A DNA stretch of 64,000 nucleotides from Pseudomonas hamedanensis. GTDB taxonomy: Bacteria; Pseudomonadota; Gammaproteobacteria; Pseudomonadales; Pseudomonadaceae. A program made the translations under genes and the position numbers. Positions within the stretch are counted from its first letter, which is position 1, and the number at the start of each line of letters is the position of its first letter. Below the pieces are notes generated by a model. That model ran no database searches and had not been told where the DNA came from. It saw nothing but the letters and a program-made list of their open reading frames with translations. Location: the NCBI RefSeq assembly GCF_014268595.2, contig NZ_CP077091.1, positions 4,074,001 to 4,138,000 of the forward strand. The letters are read 5' to 3'. This document shows, piece by piece, positions 30,644-39,449 of this stretch.

Positions 30644-32136
30644 ATTTTCAGGGCGTTGGCCAGACGCAACATGGCGGCTTCTATTTCATACGCGGTCAGT
30701 GAGGAGTAACCCAGCAGCCAGCCCTGTTGCTTCGGTTCGCCCGCGTACAAGCCGCTGAGGCCGGACAGTTGCATACCGGCGGTGGCGGCCTGGCGGATGG
30801 TTTTTTCCTCGGACCATCCGGCTTTCAACAAGCAGGGGATTTGCAACCCGCCCGGCGGCAGTTCGGCGTTGACCACCGTGCTCAAGTACTTGCCGATGGC
30901 GTCGTGCATGATCGATCGGCGTCCGGCATATAGCTTGCGCATGGCCCGGACATGCGCGTTGTAATGGCCGTCCTCCATAAAGCGCGCCAGCGTCAGTTGC
31001 AGCGTTTGCGGAGTGTGGCCGTCCATCATGCTGCGCGCATAGGCAAAGGGCTTGACCAGTTCGCAGGGCAGCACCATGTATCCCATGCGCAGTCCGGGGT
31101 AGAGGGTTTTGCTGAACGTGCCGATGTAGAGCGTGCGCTGATACTTGTCCAGGCCTTGCACGCACGCCGTGGGTTGCCCGTCGTAATGGAACTCGCTGTC
31201 GTAGTCGTCCTCGATGATCCACTTGCCTTTTTGCGCCGCCCAATTGATCAACTCAAGACGCCGCTCCAGCGGCAATGTCGCGCCGGTGGGGTATTGGTGA
31301 GAGGGCGTGACATACACGCAATTGGCGCCGCTGCGGTCGGCGTACAACAGGTCGGTACGGATGCCCTGTTCATCGACATCAATGGGCATCACCTTGGTTT
31401 CGGCGATCTGGAAGGCCTTGCGGGCGCCATAGTAGCCGGGGTTTTCCATCAGGATAGGCTTGCCGGCGTCTACCAGCAATTGCGCGCACAGATACAACGC
31501 CTGACGCGTACTGCTCAAGACCAGTATCTGGTCGGGGGAGCATTTGGCGCCGCGTTCGAGGTTCAGGTAGGTGGCGATCGCTTTGCGCAGGGGCTCAGCC
31601 CCTTGTGGATCGCCATGCAGCAGCACGCTTGCGCGATAGTCCTTCATGACCTGGCGCTGCAAACGCTCCCAGACATCCGTCGGGAAACTGCGGGTTTCCG
31701 GCAGGCCGGTGGCGAATGCCTTGATGACTTGCTGATCGCGCACGCCGCCGGTGTCGAAAATCATGCGTCCGCGTTGGCTGAGTGCTGCGCCCGGTGCGGC
31801 GACGCTGCTCCTGATCTCCTGAGCCCTGAGGCGTCGGCGGCCAGCACCGCGCAATTCGACGCCCACCGTGTCGCAGACGTAACTGCCGGCGCCTTCGCGG
31901 CGCACGATAAACCCGTCCCGATGCAACTGCACATAAGCATTCTCAACGGTATCGCGGGCGCACCCCAGTGATTTGGACAGCACCCGCGTGGCGGGCAGTT
32001 TCAAGCCGGGGCCGAGGGCGCCGTCGAGAATCAGCGCACGCAATGCACGCTGGATCCGCTGATGCAGATCCAGCAGCTGAAATTCAGCGTCGTTGAGGCG
32101 CATCTTCAGGGTTTCCAGCTCGAAGGTCTTGGCCAT
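30640..32136 (-). CDS. MocR/PdxR-type regulator (GntR helix-turn-helix fused to aminotransferase domain)
   Basis: 498 residues. N-terminal GntR-type winged helix (about 20-95: LPATRVLSKSLGCARDTVENA, then the wing VRREGAGSYV) and a C-terminal fold type I aminotransferase domain with the PLP lysine in GTFSKTLYPGLRMGY. Such regulators sense PLP or a PLP-amino-acid adduct (PdxR, GabR). It is divergent from serC and convergent with the small gene, and is the only regulator in the block, so it probably controls it. In this cluster of PLP enzymes, a sensor of PLP chemistry is apt. Confidence 0.92.
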   Translation of the reverse strand: MAKTFELETLKMRLNDAEFQLLDLHQRIQRALRALILDGALGPGLKLPATRVLSKSLGCARDTVENAYVQLHRDGFIVRREGAGSYVCDTVGVELRGAGRRRLRAQEIRSSVAAPGAALSQRGRMIFDTGGVRDQQVIKAFATGLPETRSFPTDVWERLQRQVMKDYRASVLLHGDPQGAEPLRKAIATYLNLERGAKCSPDQILVLSSTRQALYLCAQLLVDAGKPILMENPGYYGARKAFQIAETKVMPIDVDEQGIRTDLLYADRSGANCVYVTPSHQYPTGATLPLERRLELINWAAQKGKWIIEDDYDSEFHYDGQPTACVQGLDKYQRTLYIGTFSKTLYPGLRMGYMVLPCELVKPFAYARSMMDGHTPQTLQLTLARFMEDGHYNAHVRAMRKLYAGRRSIMHDAIGKYLSTVVNAELPPGGLQIPCLLKAGWSEEKTIRQAATAGMQLSGLSGLYAGEPKQQGWLLGYSSLTAYEIEAAMLRLANALKI

Positions 32137-32144
32137 GTGGTCTG
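32137..32144 (+). promoter_or_regulatory. shared cluster motif, site 3 (between regulator and serC)
   Basis: GTGGTCTG directly before the MocR start codon and 126 bases before the serC ATG, in serC orientation. Suited to both autoregulation and activation of serC. Confidence 0.45.
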
Positions 32145-32157
32145 CTCTCTTTCCATG

Positions 32158-32222
32158 AACTGGCAGGTAAAGGCAGGCCAGTTTATCCGTAGACTCTGGC
32201 CCTCGCTACTGCACCTTTACCT
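32158..32222. promoter_or_regulatory. inverted repeats in the regulator/serC divergent promoter region
   Basis: AACTGGC (32158-32164) and GCCAGTT (32177-32183) form a dyad with a 12-base gap. AGGTAAAGG (32165-32173) is repeated inverted as CCTTTACCT (32214-32222). These perfect repeats lie in the gap before serC and are candidate operators for the MocR-type regulator. Confidence 0.5.
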
Positions 32223-32270
32223 CGATTGATGACGCGAGGGCGAGCGTTCTCGAACAGGAGTTACTCAACC

Positions 32271-33353
32271 ATGGCTCGGTCACACAACTTCAGTGCAGGC
32301 CCCACCGCGGTGCCGTTGGACGTCCTCACTCAGGCGCACGAGGAGTTTTTCGATTTTGCCGGCACCGGCATGTCGGTGATGGAAATCAGCCATCGTTCGC
32401 AGGTATTCATGGCGGTGGCCCGTGATGCCGAACGGGACCTGCGCGATATTCTCGGGGTGCCGCCCGCCTACAAAGTGCTGTTCCTGCAAGGCGGCGCCTC
32501 GTTGCAGTTCGCACAAGTGCCGATGAACCTGATCGGCGATAAAGGCACGGCGGATTACCTGCACACCGGCCTCTGGTCGGGCAAGGCGATCGAGGCCGCC
32601 CGGCGCTACTGCGATGTGCGCGTGGTTGCCAGCGCCCACGCGTCCGGTTTCGACCATGTCCCCCACGCCTCGGACTGGCGCCTTAACGCCGACGCCGCCT
32701 ACCTGCACTACACCGAGAATGAGACGGTGCACGGCGTGCAGTTCATCGACACGCCCTCGAGCGACGCGCCGCTGGTATGCGATGCCTGTTCAAGCCTGCT
32801 GTCCAAGCCGATCGACATCGCCAGGCATGGGCTGGTGTATGCCGCCGCGCAGAAAAACATGGGCGTGGCCGGGTTGACGGTGGTCATCGTGGACCCGGCG
32901 TTGCTGGAGCGTTCCCATGCCTTTACCCCGGACATCCTCAACTACGCGCGCATCAGCGACGCGCAGTCGATGCTCAATACCCCTGCGACCTTCCCCTGGT
33001 ACCTCACAGGCCTGACGCTCAAGTGGATCAAGCGCAGTGGCGGTCTGCAGGCCCTGCATCAGCGCAACCAGGCCAAGGCGCGAATGCTTTACCGCGCCAT
33101 CGATGAAAGTGACGGGTTTTATCGCAACTCGGTGCAGGCACCCTATCGCTCCATCAATAACGTGCCCTTCCGCTTGGCAGAAGTGGCGCTGGAGAAGACC
33201 TTTTTGCGGCAAGCGGAGCAGGCCGGCCTCAACGGCCTCAAAGGCCACGTCAGCGTCGGCGGCCTGCGCGCCAGCCTCTACAACGCCGTTTCAGTGGCGG
33301 CGGTCGAAGCGCTGTGCGATTTCATGAGCGCCTTTGCACGTGAGCACGGCTGA
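32271..33353 (+). CDS. serC: phosphoserine aminotransferase SerC (cluster copy)
   Basis: 360 residues, full length. PSAT transaminates 3-phosphohydroxypyruvate to phosphoserine and also acts in DXP-dependent vitamin B6 synthesis. PLP lysine Lys195 in AAAQKNMG, Asp171 stacking on the ring, N-terminal NFSAGPTAVP, C-terminal GGLRASLYNA. ATG at 32271 with CAGGAG ten bases upstream; an earlier in-frame ATG is unlikely. Starts a plus-strand operon with the BenE-like, YggS-like, ArgD-like and SHMT genes. Pseudomonads carry a housekeeping serC elsewhere, so this is probably a specialised copy: precursor supply or resistance. Confidence 0.92.
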   Translation: MARSHNFSAGPTAVPLDVLTQAHEEFFDFAGTGMSVMEISHRSQVFMAVARDAERDLRDILGVPPAYKVLFLQGGASLQFAQVPMNLIGDKGTADYLHTGLWSGKAIEAARRYCDVRVVASAHASGFDHVPHASDWRLNADAAYLHYTENETVHGVQFIDTPSSDAPLVCDACSSLLSKPIDIARHGLVYAAAQKNMGVAGLTVVIVDPALLERSHAFTPDILNYARISDAQSMLNTPATFPWYLTGLTLKWIKRSGGLQALHQRNQAKARMLYRAIDESDGFYRNSVQAPYRSINNVPFRLAEVALEKTFLRQAEQAGLNGLKGHVSVGGLRASLYNAVSVAAVEALCDFMSAFAREHG

Positions 33354-33356
33354 GCC

Positions 33357-33377
33357 GACCACAAAAAGTGGTCTGGT
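33357..33377 (+). promoter_or_regulatory. shared cluster motif, site 4, with dyad (upstream of BenE-like gene)
   Basis: AAAAGTGGTCTGGT at 33364-33377 is identical to site 1. Here the core is also a dyad, GACCAC-N5-GTGGTC (33357-33373). It lies 101 bases before the BenE-like ATG, oriented toward it. Confidence 0.55.
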
Positions 33378-33476
33378 CTGCTGCGTTAAAGCGTAGGGGT
33401 AAAACCCGCCATTCAACCGCTATAAATGACCGCCTACCAGCGGCCGGATGCATCGTCCAGCAAGGAGCCAAGACCT

Positions 33477-34730
33477 ATGTCATCTACTCAATCCCTCTCG
33501 TCCCTGCGTCTGCGGGACCTGCTGCACCCGGTGGTTGCCGGGTTGATTTCGGTGATCGTCAATTACGGCGGCACCTTCATCCTGGTGTTTCAGGCCGCCA
33601 AGGTCGCAGGGCTCAGCCCCGAGCTGACGGCTTCGTGGGTCTGGTCTGTGTCGATCGGGGTAGGGGTGACCGGGCTGTTCCTCAGTTGGATGAGCCGCGA
33701 GCCGATCATCACCGCATGGTCGACCCCGGCGGCGGCATTTTTGATCGTCGCCCTGGCGACCACACCCTACGCCGAAGCCATTGGGGCGTACATGATTTCG
33801 GCTGCAGCGTTCGTGCTGCTGGGCGTATCCGGTTACTTTGAAAAAGCCGTCCGCCTGATCCCGCCGGGTGTAGCAGCGGGCTTGTTGGGCGGCATCTTGT
33901 TGCAGTTCGGCATCGGTGCGTTTGCCAGCATGAGCGTCGACCCGTTATTGGTCGGGGTGTTGATCGGCGCCTACATTCTGTTCAAGCGTTTAAGTGCGCG
34001 CTACGCGGTCGTCGGCATTCTGCTGCTGGGGCTTGGCTTTCTGCTGATGCAGGCACGCGTGGATTTCACAGGGCTGGCGCTGGAGTTTGCGACACCGGTG
34101 TTCACCCGCCCGGAGTTCTCGATCAATGCGTTGTTGAGCGTGGCGTTGCCGCTGTTTCTGATCACCCTTACCGGGCAGTACATGCCGGGCATGCTGGTGC
34201 TGCGCAGTGACGGCTTCAACACCAGTGCCAACCCGATCCTCAGCGTGACCGGGCTGGGTTCTCTGCTGATGGCGCCGTTCGGTTCTCATGCCTTCAACAT
34301 CGCGGCCATTACCGCCGCTATCTGCACGGGCAAGGAAGCGTCGGAAGACCCGTCCCAACGCTGGATCGCAGGCGTGGCCGCGGGCATCTTCTACATTCTG
34401 GTGGGGATCTTCGGCGTAACCCTGGCGGCGGTGTTCATGGCCTTCCCGGCGACCTTCATCACCACCCTGGCCGGGCTGGCTCTGCTGGGCACACTCGGCG
34501 CGAGCCTGGCCAATGCCATGGCGGACGTGAAATCGAGGGAAGCGTCGCTGATCACGTTCCTGGCCTGCGCGGCCAATATCACCTTGCTGGGCATCGGTGG
34601 CGCGTTCTGGGGTCTGGTCATCGGCCTGGCCGCCTATGTCGTACTCAATGGGCAGTTGCCGCGTCGTGAAAAGACTGCAGGCCCACAGGCCGAACCGGTT
34701 GCAGTGTCTACCAAGGGAGCAGCCAACTGA
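33477..34730 (+). CDS. BenE-family (benzoate/H+ symporter-like) membrane transporter
   Basis: 417 residues, roughly twelve hydrophobic segments. The region GLISVIVNYGGTFILVFQAA, the SWVWSVSIG segment and the GSHAFNIAAITAAICTG stretch are typical of BenE. Known members import benzoate with protons, but many paralogues have no tested substrate. ATG at 33477 after AAGGAG. Its stop overlaps the next ATG (TGATG). Located among PLP enzymes, so it may move an aromatic or amino-acid-like precursor or product. Confidence 0.85.
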   Translation: MSSTQSLSSLRLRDLLHPVVAGLISVIVNYGGTFILVFQAAKVAGLSPELTASWVWSVSIGVGVTGLFLSWMSREPIITAWSTPAAAFLIVALATTPYAEAIGAYMISAAAFVLLGVSGYFEKAVRLIPPGVAAGLLGGILLQFGIGAFASMSVDPLLVGVLIGAYILFKRLSARYAVVGILLLGLGFLLMQARVDFTGLALEFATPVFTRPEFSINALLSVALPLFLITLTGQYMPGMLVLRSDGFNTSANPILSVTGLGSLLMAPFGSHAFNIAAITAAICTGKEASEDPSQRWIAGVAAGIFYILVGIFGVTLAAVFMAFPATFITTLAGLALLGTLGASLANAMADVKSREASLITFLACAANITLLGIGGAFWGLVIGLAAYVVLNGQLPRREKTAGPQAEPVAVSTKGAAN

Positions 34731-35575
34731 TGCCTGATCAAACCGAAGACCTCAACATCCTGCATGCGCGCCATGGTCGTTACCCACAGGCCGACAGTGT
34801 CGAAGACTTTCGCCGCAACCTGGCCGCCGTGCAGCAACGCATTGTCCAAGCGTGCCATCGGGTAGGGCGGGATCCGGCCGGTGTGCGCTTGCTGCCGGTC
34901 AGTAAAACCTTTGATGAAGCTCATCTGCGTCTGGCCTATGCCGCCGGTTGCCGCCTGTTGGGCGAGAACAAGGTGCAGGAAGCACAGCGCAAGTGGGAAG
35001 CCATGACCGACCTGCAAGACTTGCAATGGTCGGTGATCGGCCACTTGCAGACCAACAAGGCCAAGCAGGTCGCGCGCTTCGCCAGTGAATTCCAGGCCCT
35101 GGACAGCCTGCGGGTGGCCGAGGCGCTGGACCGTCGCCTGCGCATTCTGGATCGGCAGATGGACGTGTTCGTTCAGGTCAATACCTCCGGCGAAGCCAGC
35201 AAGTACGGGCTGGCGCCCGATGACGTGGCGGCTTTCCTTGAGGCAATGCCAGCGTTCCCGACGCTGCGGGTTCGCGGGTTGATGACGCTGGCGCTGTTCT
35301 CGGCCGACGCGCTGCGGGTACGCCCTTGCTTCGTCCGGCTGCGTGAATTGCGCGACCGGTTGCGTCATTGCGCCCCTGACGGGGTGTCGCTGCAAGAGTT
35401 GTCGATGGGCATGTCGGGTGATTTTGAAGTCGCCATTGAAGAGGGCTCGACCGTGGTGCGCGTCGGGCAGGCGATCTTCGGTGCCCGAGCCATGCCGGAT
35501 GCGTATTACTGGCCGACCGCTGATGCCCGCCCTCCCATTGAAGACACGTTGTTATCGATCACACCCAGCCGTTGA
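34730..35575 (+). CDS. YggS/PROSC-family PLP-binding protein
   Basis: 281 residues of the alanine-racemase N-terminal barrel fold. PLP lysine in LLPVSKTF, plus GENKVQEAQ, GHLQTNK, MGMSGDFEVAIEEGSTVVRVG and IFGAR, all family hallmarks. E. coli YggS (234 residues) has no clear catalytic activity and buffers free PLP. This copy has about 20 extra N-terminal residues and a C-terminal tail. Its place between a transporter and an aminotransferase suggests a cluster-specific job, either PLP protection or amino-acid racemisation. Pseudomonads normally have a separate housekeeping yggS (near pilT). Confidence 0.88.
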   Translation: MPDQTEDLNILHARHGRYPQADSVEDFRRNLAAVQQRIVQACHRVGRDPAGVRLLPVSKTFDEAHLRLAYAAGCRLLGENKVQEAQRKWEAMTDLQDLQWSVIGHLQTNKAKQVARFASEFQALDSLRVAEALDRRLRILDRQMDVFVQVNTSGEASKYGLAPDDVAAFLEAMPAFPTLRVRGLMTLALFSADALRVRPCFVRLRELRDRLRHCAPDGVSLQELSMGMSGDFEVAIEEGSTVVRVGQAIFGARAMPDAYYWPTADARPPIEDTLLSITPSR

Positions 35576-35598
35576 TCCCCCTCTACAGGAGGCCCGCA

Positions 35599-36780
35599 AT
35601 GTCCGCTGTACCCGCTTACCTCATGCACACCTCAGCCCGACAACCGGTTTCGTTCAGCCGAGGCCAGGGCGCCTCGTTGTGGGACACCGAGGGTGTTGAA
35701 TACCTGGATGCCATCGCCGGCGTGGCGGTGACGAGCCTGGGGCATGCCAACCCCGAAATTGCCGCGGCCATCGCCGAACAGGCCTCGGTGTTACTGCACA
35801 CGACCAACATGTTTCGCATCCCATGGCAGGAGCAATTGGGCGAACGACTGTGCCTGTTATCGGGCATGCAACGGGCGTTTTTCTGCAACTCCGGAGCGGA
35901 GGCCAACGAGGCGGCGCTCAAACTGGCCCGCCTGCATGCCAACGCGCGGCAGGTGGCCCAGCCGCAAGTATTGGTGATGGAAAACAGTTTTCACGGGCGC
36001 ACCCTGGCCACTCTCGCCGCCACCGGCAACCCCGCCGTGCATCGCGGCTTCGAGCCCCTGATGCCGGGCTTTGTGCGGGTGCCTTTCGACAACATCGAGG
36101 CGATTCGCCAGATCGCGGCGCAGTCTCCCGATATCGTCGCGGTGCTCGTCGAGCCGGTGCAGGGTGAGGGGGGCGTGCACGCCGCCTCTGCCGGCTACCT
36201 GCAGGCCCTGCGCCAAGTGTGTGATGAACACGACTGGCTGATGATGATCGATGAAGTGCAGACCGGGCTGGGCCGCACCGGTACCTGGTTTGGCTTTGAG
36301 CATGCGGACATCAAGCCGGACGTCATTACCCTGGCCAAAGCGCTGGGCAACGGTTTCCCCATCGGCGCATGCCTGGCGCGGGGCAAGGCCGCCCAGCTGT
36401 TTTCCCCCGGCCACCATGCGTCCACGTTCGGCGGTAACCCGCTGGCGTGCCGCGTGGGCTGCACAGTGCTGGACATCATGCAGCGCGATCACATCCCGCA
36501 ACGCGCCGCAGCGTCGGGCCGCCGCTTGTTGGCGGCCTTGAAGCTCGCGCTGGGCAACCATCCTCAGGTGGTGTCCGTTCGCGGCATCGGCTTGATGATC
36601 GGCATTGAACTCAATGGCCCGTGCGCCGAACTGGTCGGCCGGGCCCGTGAAGAACAACGTCTGCTGATCACCGTCACACGCGGCAACACCGTGCGCCTGT
36701 TGCCGCCGCTGATCTGCGATGACGCACAGATCGACGACATCGCCGCGCGCATCACCCGCCTGCTGTCACCCGCCGCTTGA
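35599..36780 (+). CDS. class III aminotransferase, acetylornithine aminotransferase-like
   Basis: 393 residues. ArgD-type enzyme: [54 protein letters not shown] lysine in [25 protein letters not shown]. Family members move an amino group between an omega-amine and 2-oxoglutarate. ATG at 35599 with AGGAGG before it. Close similarity to ArgD does not fix the substrate; the context argues for a biosynthetic role other than arginine. 25 bases before the SHMT gene. Confidence 0.9.
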   Translation: MSAVPAYLMHTSARQPVSFSRGQGASLWDTEGVEYLDAIAGVAVTSLGHANPEIAAAIAEQASVLLHTTNMFRIPWQEQLGERLCLLSGMQRAFFCNSGAEANEAALKLARLHANARQVAQPQVLVMENSFHGRTLATLAATGNPAVHRGFEPLMPGFVRVPFDNIEAIRQIAAQSPDIVAVLVEPVQGEGGVHAASAGYLQALRQVCDEHDWLMMIDEVQTGLGRTGTWFGFEHADIKPDVITLAKALGNGFPIGACLARGKAAQLFSPGHHASTFGGNPLACRVGCTVLDIMQRDHIPQRAAASGRRLLAALKLALGNHPQVVSVRGIGLMIGIELNGPCAELVGRAREEQRLLITVTRGNTVRLLPPLICDDAQIDDIAARITRLLSPAA

Positions 36781-36805
36781 ATTCTTGACCAAGGACACTT
36801 TGCCC

Positions 36806-38071
36806 ATGTACGACTCGACGCTGACCCTCCACGCTTTCGATCCTGAGCTGTATGAATCGATTCAAAACGAAGAGCATCGCCAGGAAGACCATATCGAGCT
36901 GATCGCCTCGGAAAACTATGCCAGCCCGCTGGTCATGAAAACCCAGAGCACGGTGCTCACCAACAAGTACGCCGAAGGCTACCCCGGCAAGCGCTATTAC
37001 AGCGGTTGCGAGTACGTCGATGTGGCCGAGCGGCTGGCCATCAAGCGGGTCAAGGCCCTGTTCGATTGCGACTACGCCAACGTGCAACCCCATGCGGGCG
37101 CCCAGGCCAACGCGGCGGTCTTCCTGGCGCTGATCAACCCCGGTGATACGGTGATGGGTATGAACCTGGCCCAGGGCGGTCACTTGACCCACGGCAACCC
37201 GGCCAATTTTTCGGGGCGTCACTACACCATCGTGCCTTACGGACTGGACCCGAAAACCGGCTTTCTCGACTATGACGAGATGGAGCGAATCGCACTGCAG
37301 ACACGCCCAAAAATGCTGATCGGTGGTTTTTCTGCGTATTCGCGGTACAAGGACTGGGCACGCATGCGCAGCATTGCCGACAAGGTCGGGGCTATTTTCT
37401 GGGTCGATATGGCCCACGTCGCCGGGCTGGTCGCCGCGGGCGAATACCCAGACCCGCTGCCCCATGCGCATGTGGTCACCAGCACCACACACAAAACCCT
37501 GCGTGGGCCACGCGGCGGTTTGATTTTGTCCAAGGGACAGGATGAAGCTTTCTACAAAAAGCTTGATTCCGCTGTGTTTCCCGGCGTGCAGGGCGGGCCG
37601 CTGATGCACCAGATCGCGGCCAAGGCCGTGGCGTTCAAGGAAGCGCTTGCGCCTGAGTTCAGCATCTACCAGACCCAAGTGGTCATCAACGCTCGGGCCA
37701 TGGCCGGGGTGTTGCAGAAGCGCGGGTACAAGATCGTCTCGGGCGGCACCGACAACCACATGATGCTGATCGACCTGTCCGACAAGCCCTACACCGGCAA
37801 GGAGGCAGACGCGGCCCTGAGCAATGCCTATATCACCGCCAACAAAAACTCGGTACCGAATGACCCGCGCTCACCGTTTGTGACATCCGGCCTTCGTATC
37901 GGTACCCCGGCGGTGACCACCCGCGGGTTTGGCGTGGAAGCCTGCGAGCAAGTGGCCGGCTGGTTATGCGACATACTGGACGCCCTGGAAAACGGAAGCA
38001 GTGACAAGGTCGGGCACCACGTGCGCGAACAGGTTGTCGCGCTGTGCCGTCGTTTTCCGGTCTATCGCTGA
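36806..38071 (+). CDS. glyA: serine hydroxymethyltransferase (complete, cluster copy)
   Basis: 421 residues with every SHMT feature: [43 protein letters not shown], and the PLP lysine Lys230 in [14 protein letters not shown]. Converts serine and tetrahydrofolate to glycine and methylene-THF, and many SHMTs also cleave 3-hydroxy amino acids. Start ATG 36806. Last gene of the serC operon. It contrasts with the lysine-less paralogue at 29138: the pair could supply one-carbon units or glycine, or this copy may be an inhibitor-tolerant spare. Confidence 0.95.
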   Translation: MYDSTLTLHAFDPELYESIQNEEHRQEDHIELIASENYASPLVMKTQSTVLTNKYAEGYPGKRYYSGCEYVDVAERLAIKRVKALFDCDYANVQPHAGAQANAAVFLALINPGDTVMGMNLAQGGHLTHGNPANFSGRHYTIVPYGLDPKTGFLDYDEMERIALQTRPKMLIGGFSAYSRYKDWARMRSIADKVGAIFWVDMAHVAGLVAAGEYPDPLPHAHVVTSTTHKTLRGPRGGLILSKGQDEAFYKKLDSAVFPGVQGGPLMHQIAAKAVAFKEALAPEFSIYQTQVVINARAMAGVLQKRGYKIVSGGTDNHMMLIDLSDKPYTGKEADAALSNAYITANKNSVPNDPRSPFVTSGLRIGTPAVTTRGFGVEACEQVAGWLCDILDALENGSSDKVGHHVREQVVALCRRFPVYR

Positions 38072-38231
38072 GTCTGGCCCGGCCATTGCCTGATCGGGTG
38101 GTGGCCTGGTATTAACTGTTTTATCAGGCGACCCCTTTGGCCACGCCCACGCACCATTGACCTGGCAATTGCCCACAATCCTCCAAAGCCGCATCCAGAT
38201 GCCAGGACAACAGGCGCTTGCGACTCTAATA

Positions 38232-38252
38232 AATTGATCATTGTGATCAATT
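38232..38252. promoter_or_regulatory. perfect palindrome upstream of the LysR gene
   Basis: AATTGATCA-TTG-TGATCAATT, nine-base perfect arms around three bases, 168 bases before the LysR start. It contains T-N11-A dyads as LysR-family boxes do. Use by this LysR protein is inferred. Confidence 0.5.
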
Positions 38253-38368
38253 CGCTTTACGCCCAATGTACCGGGACGGCAATGTTGATGTTTCACTGCT
38301 CGCATGACTGACTGTCAGGGCGGCATCAAGCCCAGTGCGACAGTTCTGATTCACAAAATTCAACACTC

Positions 38369-38398
38369 CAACAATCGCAGCTTCGGCTGCGATTGTTG
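38369..38398. other. 13-base-pair hairpin with TTCG loop before the LysR gene
   Basis: CAACAATCGCAGC / GCTGCGATTGTTG around TTCG. The stem ends 22 bases before the LysR ATG. UUCG-closed stems are extremely stable in RNA. There is no clean T run, so it may be a leader element or a weak terminator of read-through from glyA. Confidence 0.6.
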
Positions 38399-38419
38399 TG
38401 TCCGACCCGGGGGATTTTC

Positions 38420-39346
38420 ATGGACCGCTTCCAGGAAATGCACATCTTCATCACCATCGCTCAAGAGCAGGGTTTCTCTGCCGCTGCGCGGCGGCTGGGG
38501 TTGTCGGCGGCGAGTGTGACGCGGGCGGTGGCGGCGCTGGAGCTGCGGATCGGTACGCAGTTGTTGGTGCGGACCACGCGCAGCGTGCATCTGACCGAAG
38601 CCGGTCAGCGTTATCTGGACGACTGTCGGCGGATTCTGCTGGAAGTGCAGGAAGCTGAGGATTCGGCGGCGGGCAGCCATGCGCAGCCGCGCGGGCAATT
38701 GACGGTGACGGCGCCGGTGTTGTTTGGCGAGCTGTTCGTGACGCCGCTGATGGCGGCGTATCTGACGCAGTATCCGGACGTTTCGATCAATGCGCTGTTG
38801 CTCGATCGGGTGGTGAGCATGGTCGAGGAGGGCATTGATGTGGCGGTGCGCATCGGTGAACTGCCGGACAGCAGTCAGCATGCGATTCGCGTCGGCGAGG
38901 TGCGGCGCGTGGTGTGTGGTTCGCCGCTATACCTGGCGCAACATGGTCGGCCGCAACATCCGCAGGCGCTGTCCGCAATGCCGGTGGTGGCGACTTCTGC
39001 TGCCTGGCAGCCACGCAACTGGCCGTTTCTGGAACACGGCGAACCGTTGCTCGTGCGCCCTGAGCCGCGGCTGGTGGTAACTGCTAACCAGGCGGCTATC
39101 ACGGCGGCCTGTCTCGGCCTGGGGTTGACGCGGGTACTGTCGTATCAAGTGGCAAGCAAGGTGGCGGCCGGCGAACTGGAGATCGTCCTCGCCGAGTTCG
39201 AGCTGCCGGCATTGCCCATTCATGTTGTCTATCAGGGCGGACGCAAGGCTGCAGCACGGGTGCACAGTTTCGTCGACTTCACCGTGCAGGCCTTGCGCGA
39301 GCACCCGGCCCTGCAGAACGCAGCGTTATTACACCCAGTGAAATAA
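38420..39346 (+). CDS. LysR-family transcriptional regulator
   Basis: 308 residues: N-terminal winged helix (MDRFQEMHIFITIAQEQGF to SVTRAVAALELRIG) and a periplasmic-binding-type effector domain (LTVTAPVLFGELFVTPLMAA). ATG at 38420. It is followed in the same direction by a glutathione S-transferase and the remains of an iron-sulfur oxidoreductase, so it probably regulated those genes. Of the CrgA/PA2877-like subgroup judging by the start sequence. The effector is unknown. Confidence 0.9.
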   Translation: MDRFQEMHIFITIAQEQGFSAAARRLGLSAASVTRAVAALELRIGTQLLVRTTRSVHLTEAGQRYLDDCRRILLEVQEAEDSAAGSHAQPRGQLTVTAPVLFGELFVTPLMAAYLTQYPDVSINALLLDRVVSMVEEGIDVAVRIGELPDSSQHAIRVGEVRRVVCGSPLYLAQHGRPQHPQALSAMPVVATSAAWQPRNWPFLEHGEPLLVRPEPRLVVTANQAAITAACLGLGLTRVLSYQVASKVAAGELEIVLAEFELPALPIHVVYQGGRKAAARVHSFVDFTVQALREHPALQNAALLHPVK

Positions 39347-39449
39347 TCGATTGCGGTTGCTGGTTATTCTGTTGTTTTGAACAAACGTGGAAGATTGCTG
39401 CCATCGGTGACGTCAACTCGGACGCCACCCTCACCCAGCGGAGTCGACC

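Larger units (their letters stand above)
38072..38419. other. intergenic region between the accessory cluster and the LysR gene
   Basis: 348 bases with no gene of at least 60 codons that looks real. It holds a palindrome (38232-38252) and a long hairpin (38369-38398), described separately. It probably marks the right edge of the accessory block. No terminator with T run after glyA and no integrase or tRNA end was seen. Confidence 0.5.

Noticed and set aside
33357..33377. The GACCAC-N5-GTGGTC dyad as a terminator after serC
   Set aside because: The stem is only six pairs with no T run, and the same bases recur upstream of another gene, which fits an operator better.
24294..38071. The germination-arrest-factor (gvg) or obafluorin cluster
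   Set aside because: I see no formyl- or carbamoyltransferase and no NRPS gene, which those clusters have.
38236..38250. An Anr/FNR box in TTGAT-CATTGTG-ATCAA
   Set aside because: The half-sites are seven bases apart; FNR-type boxes need four.
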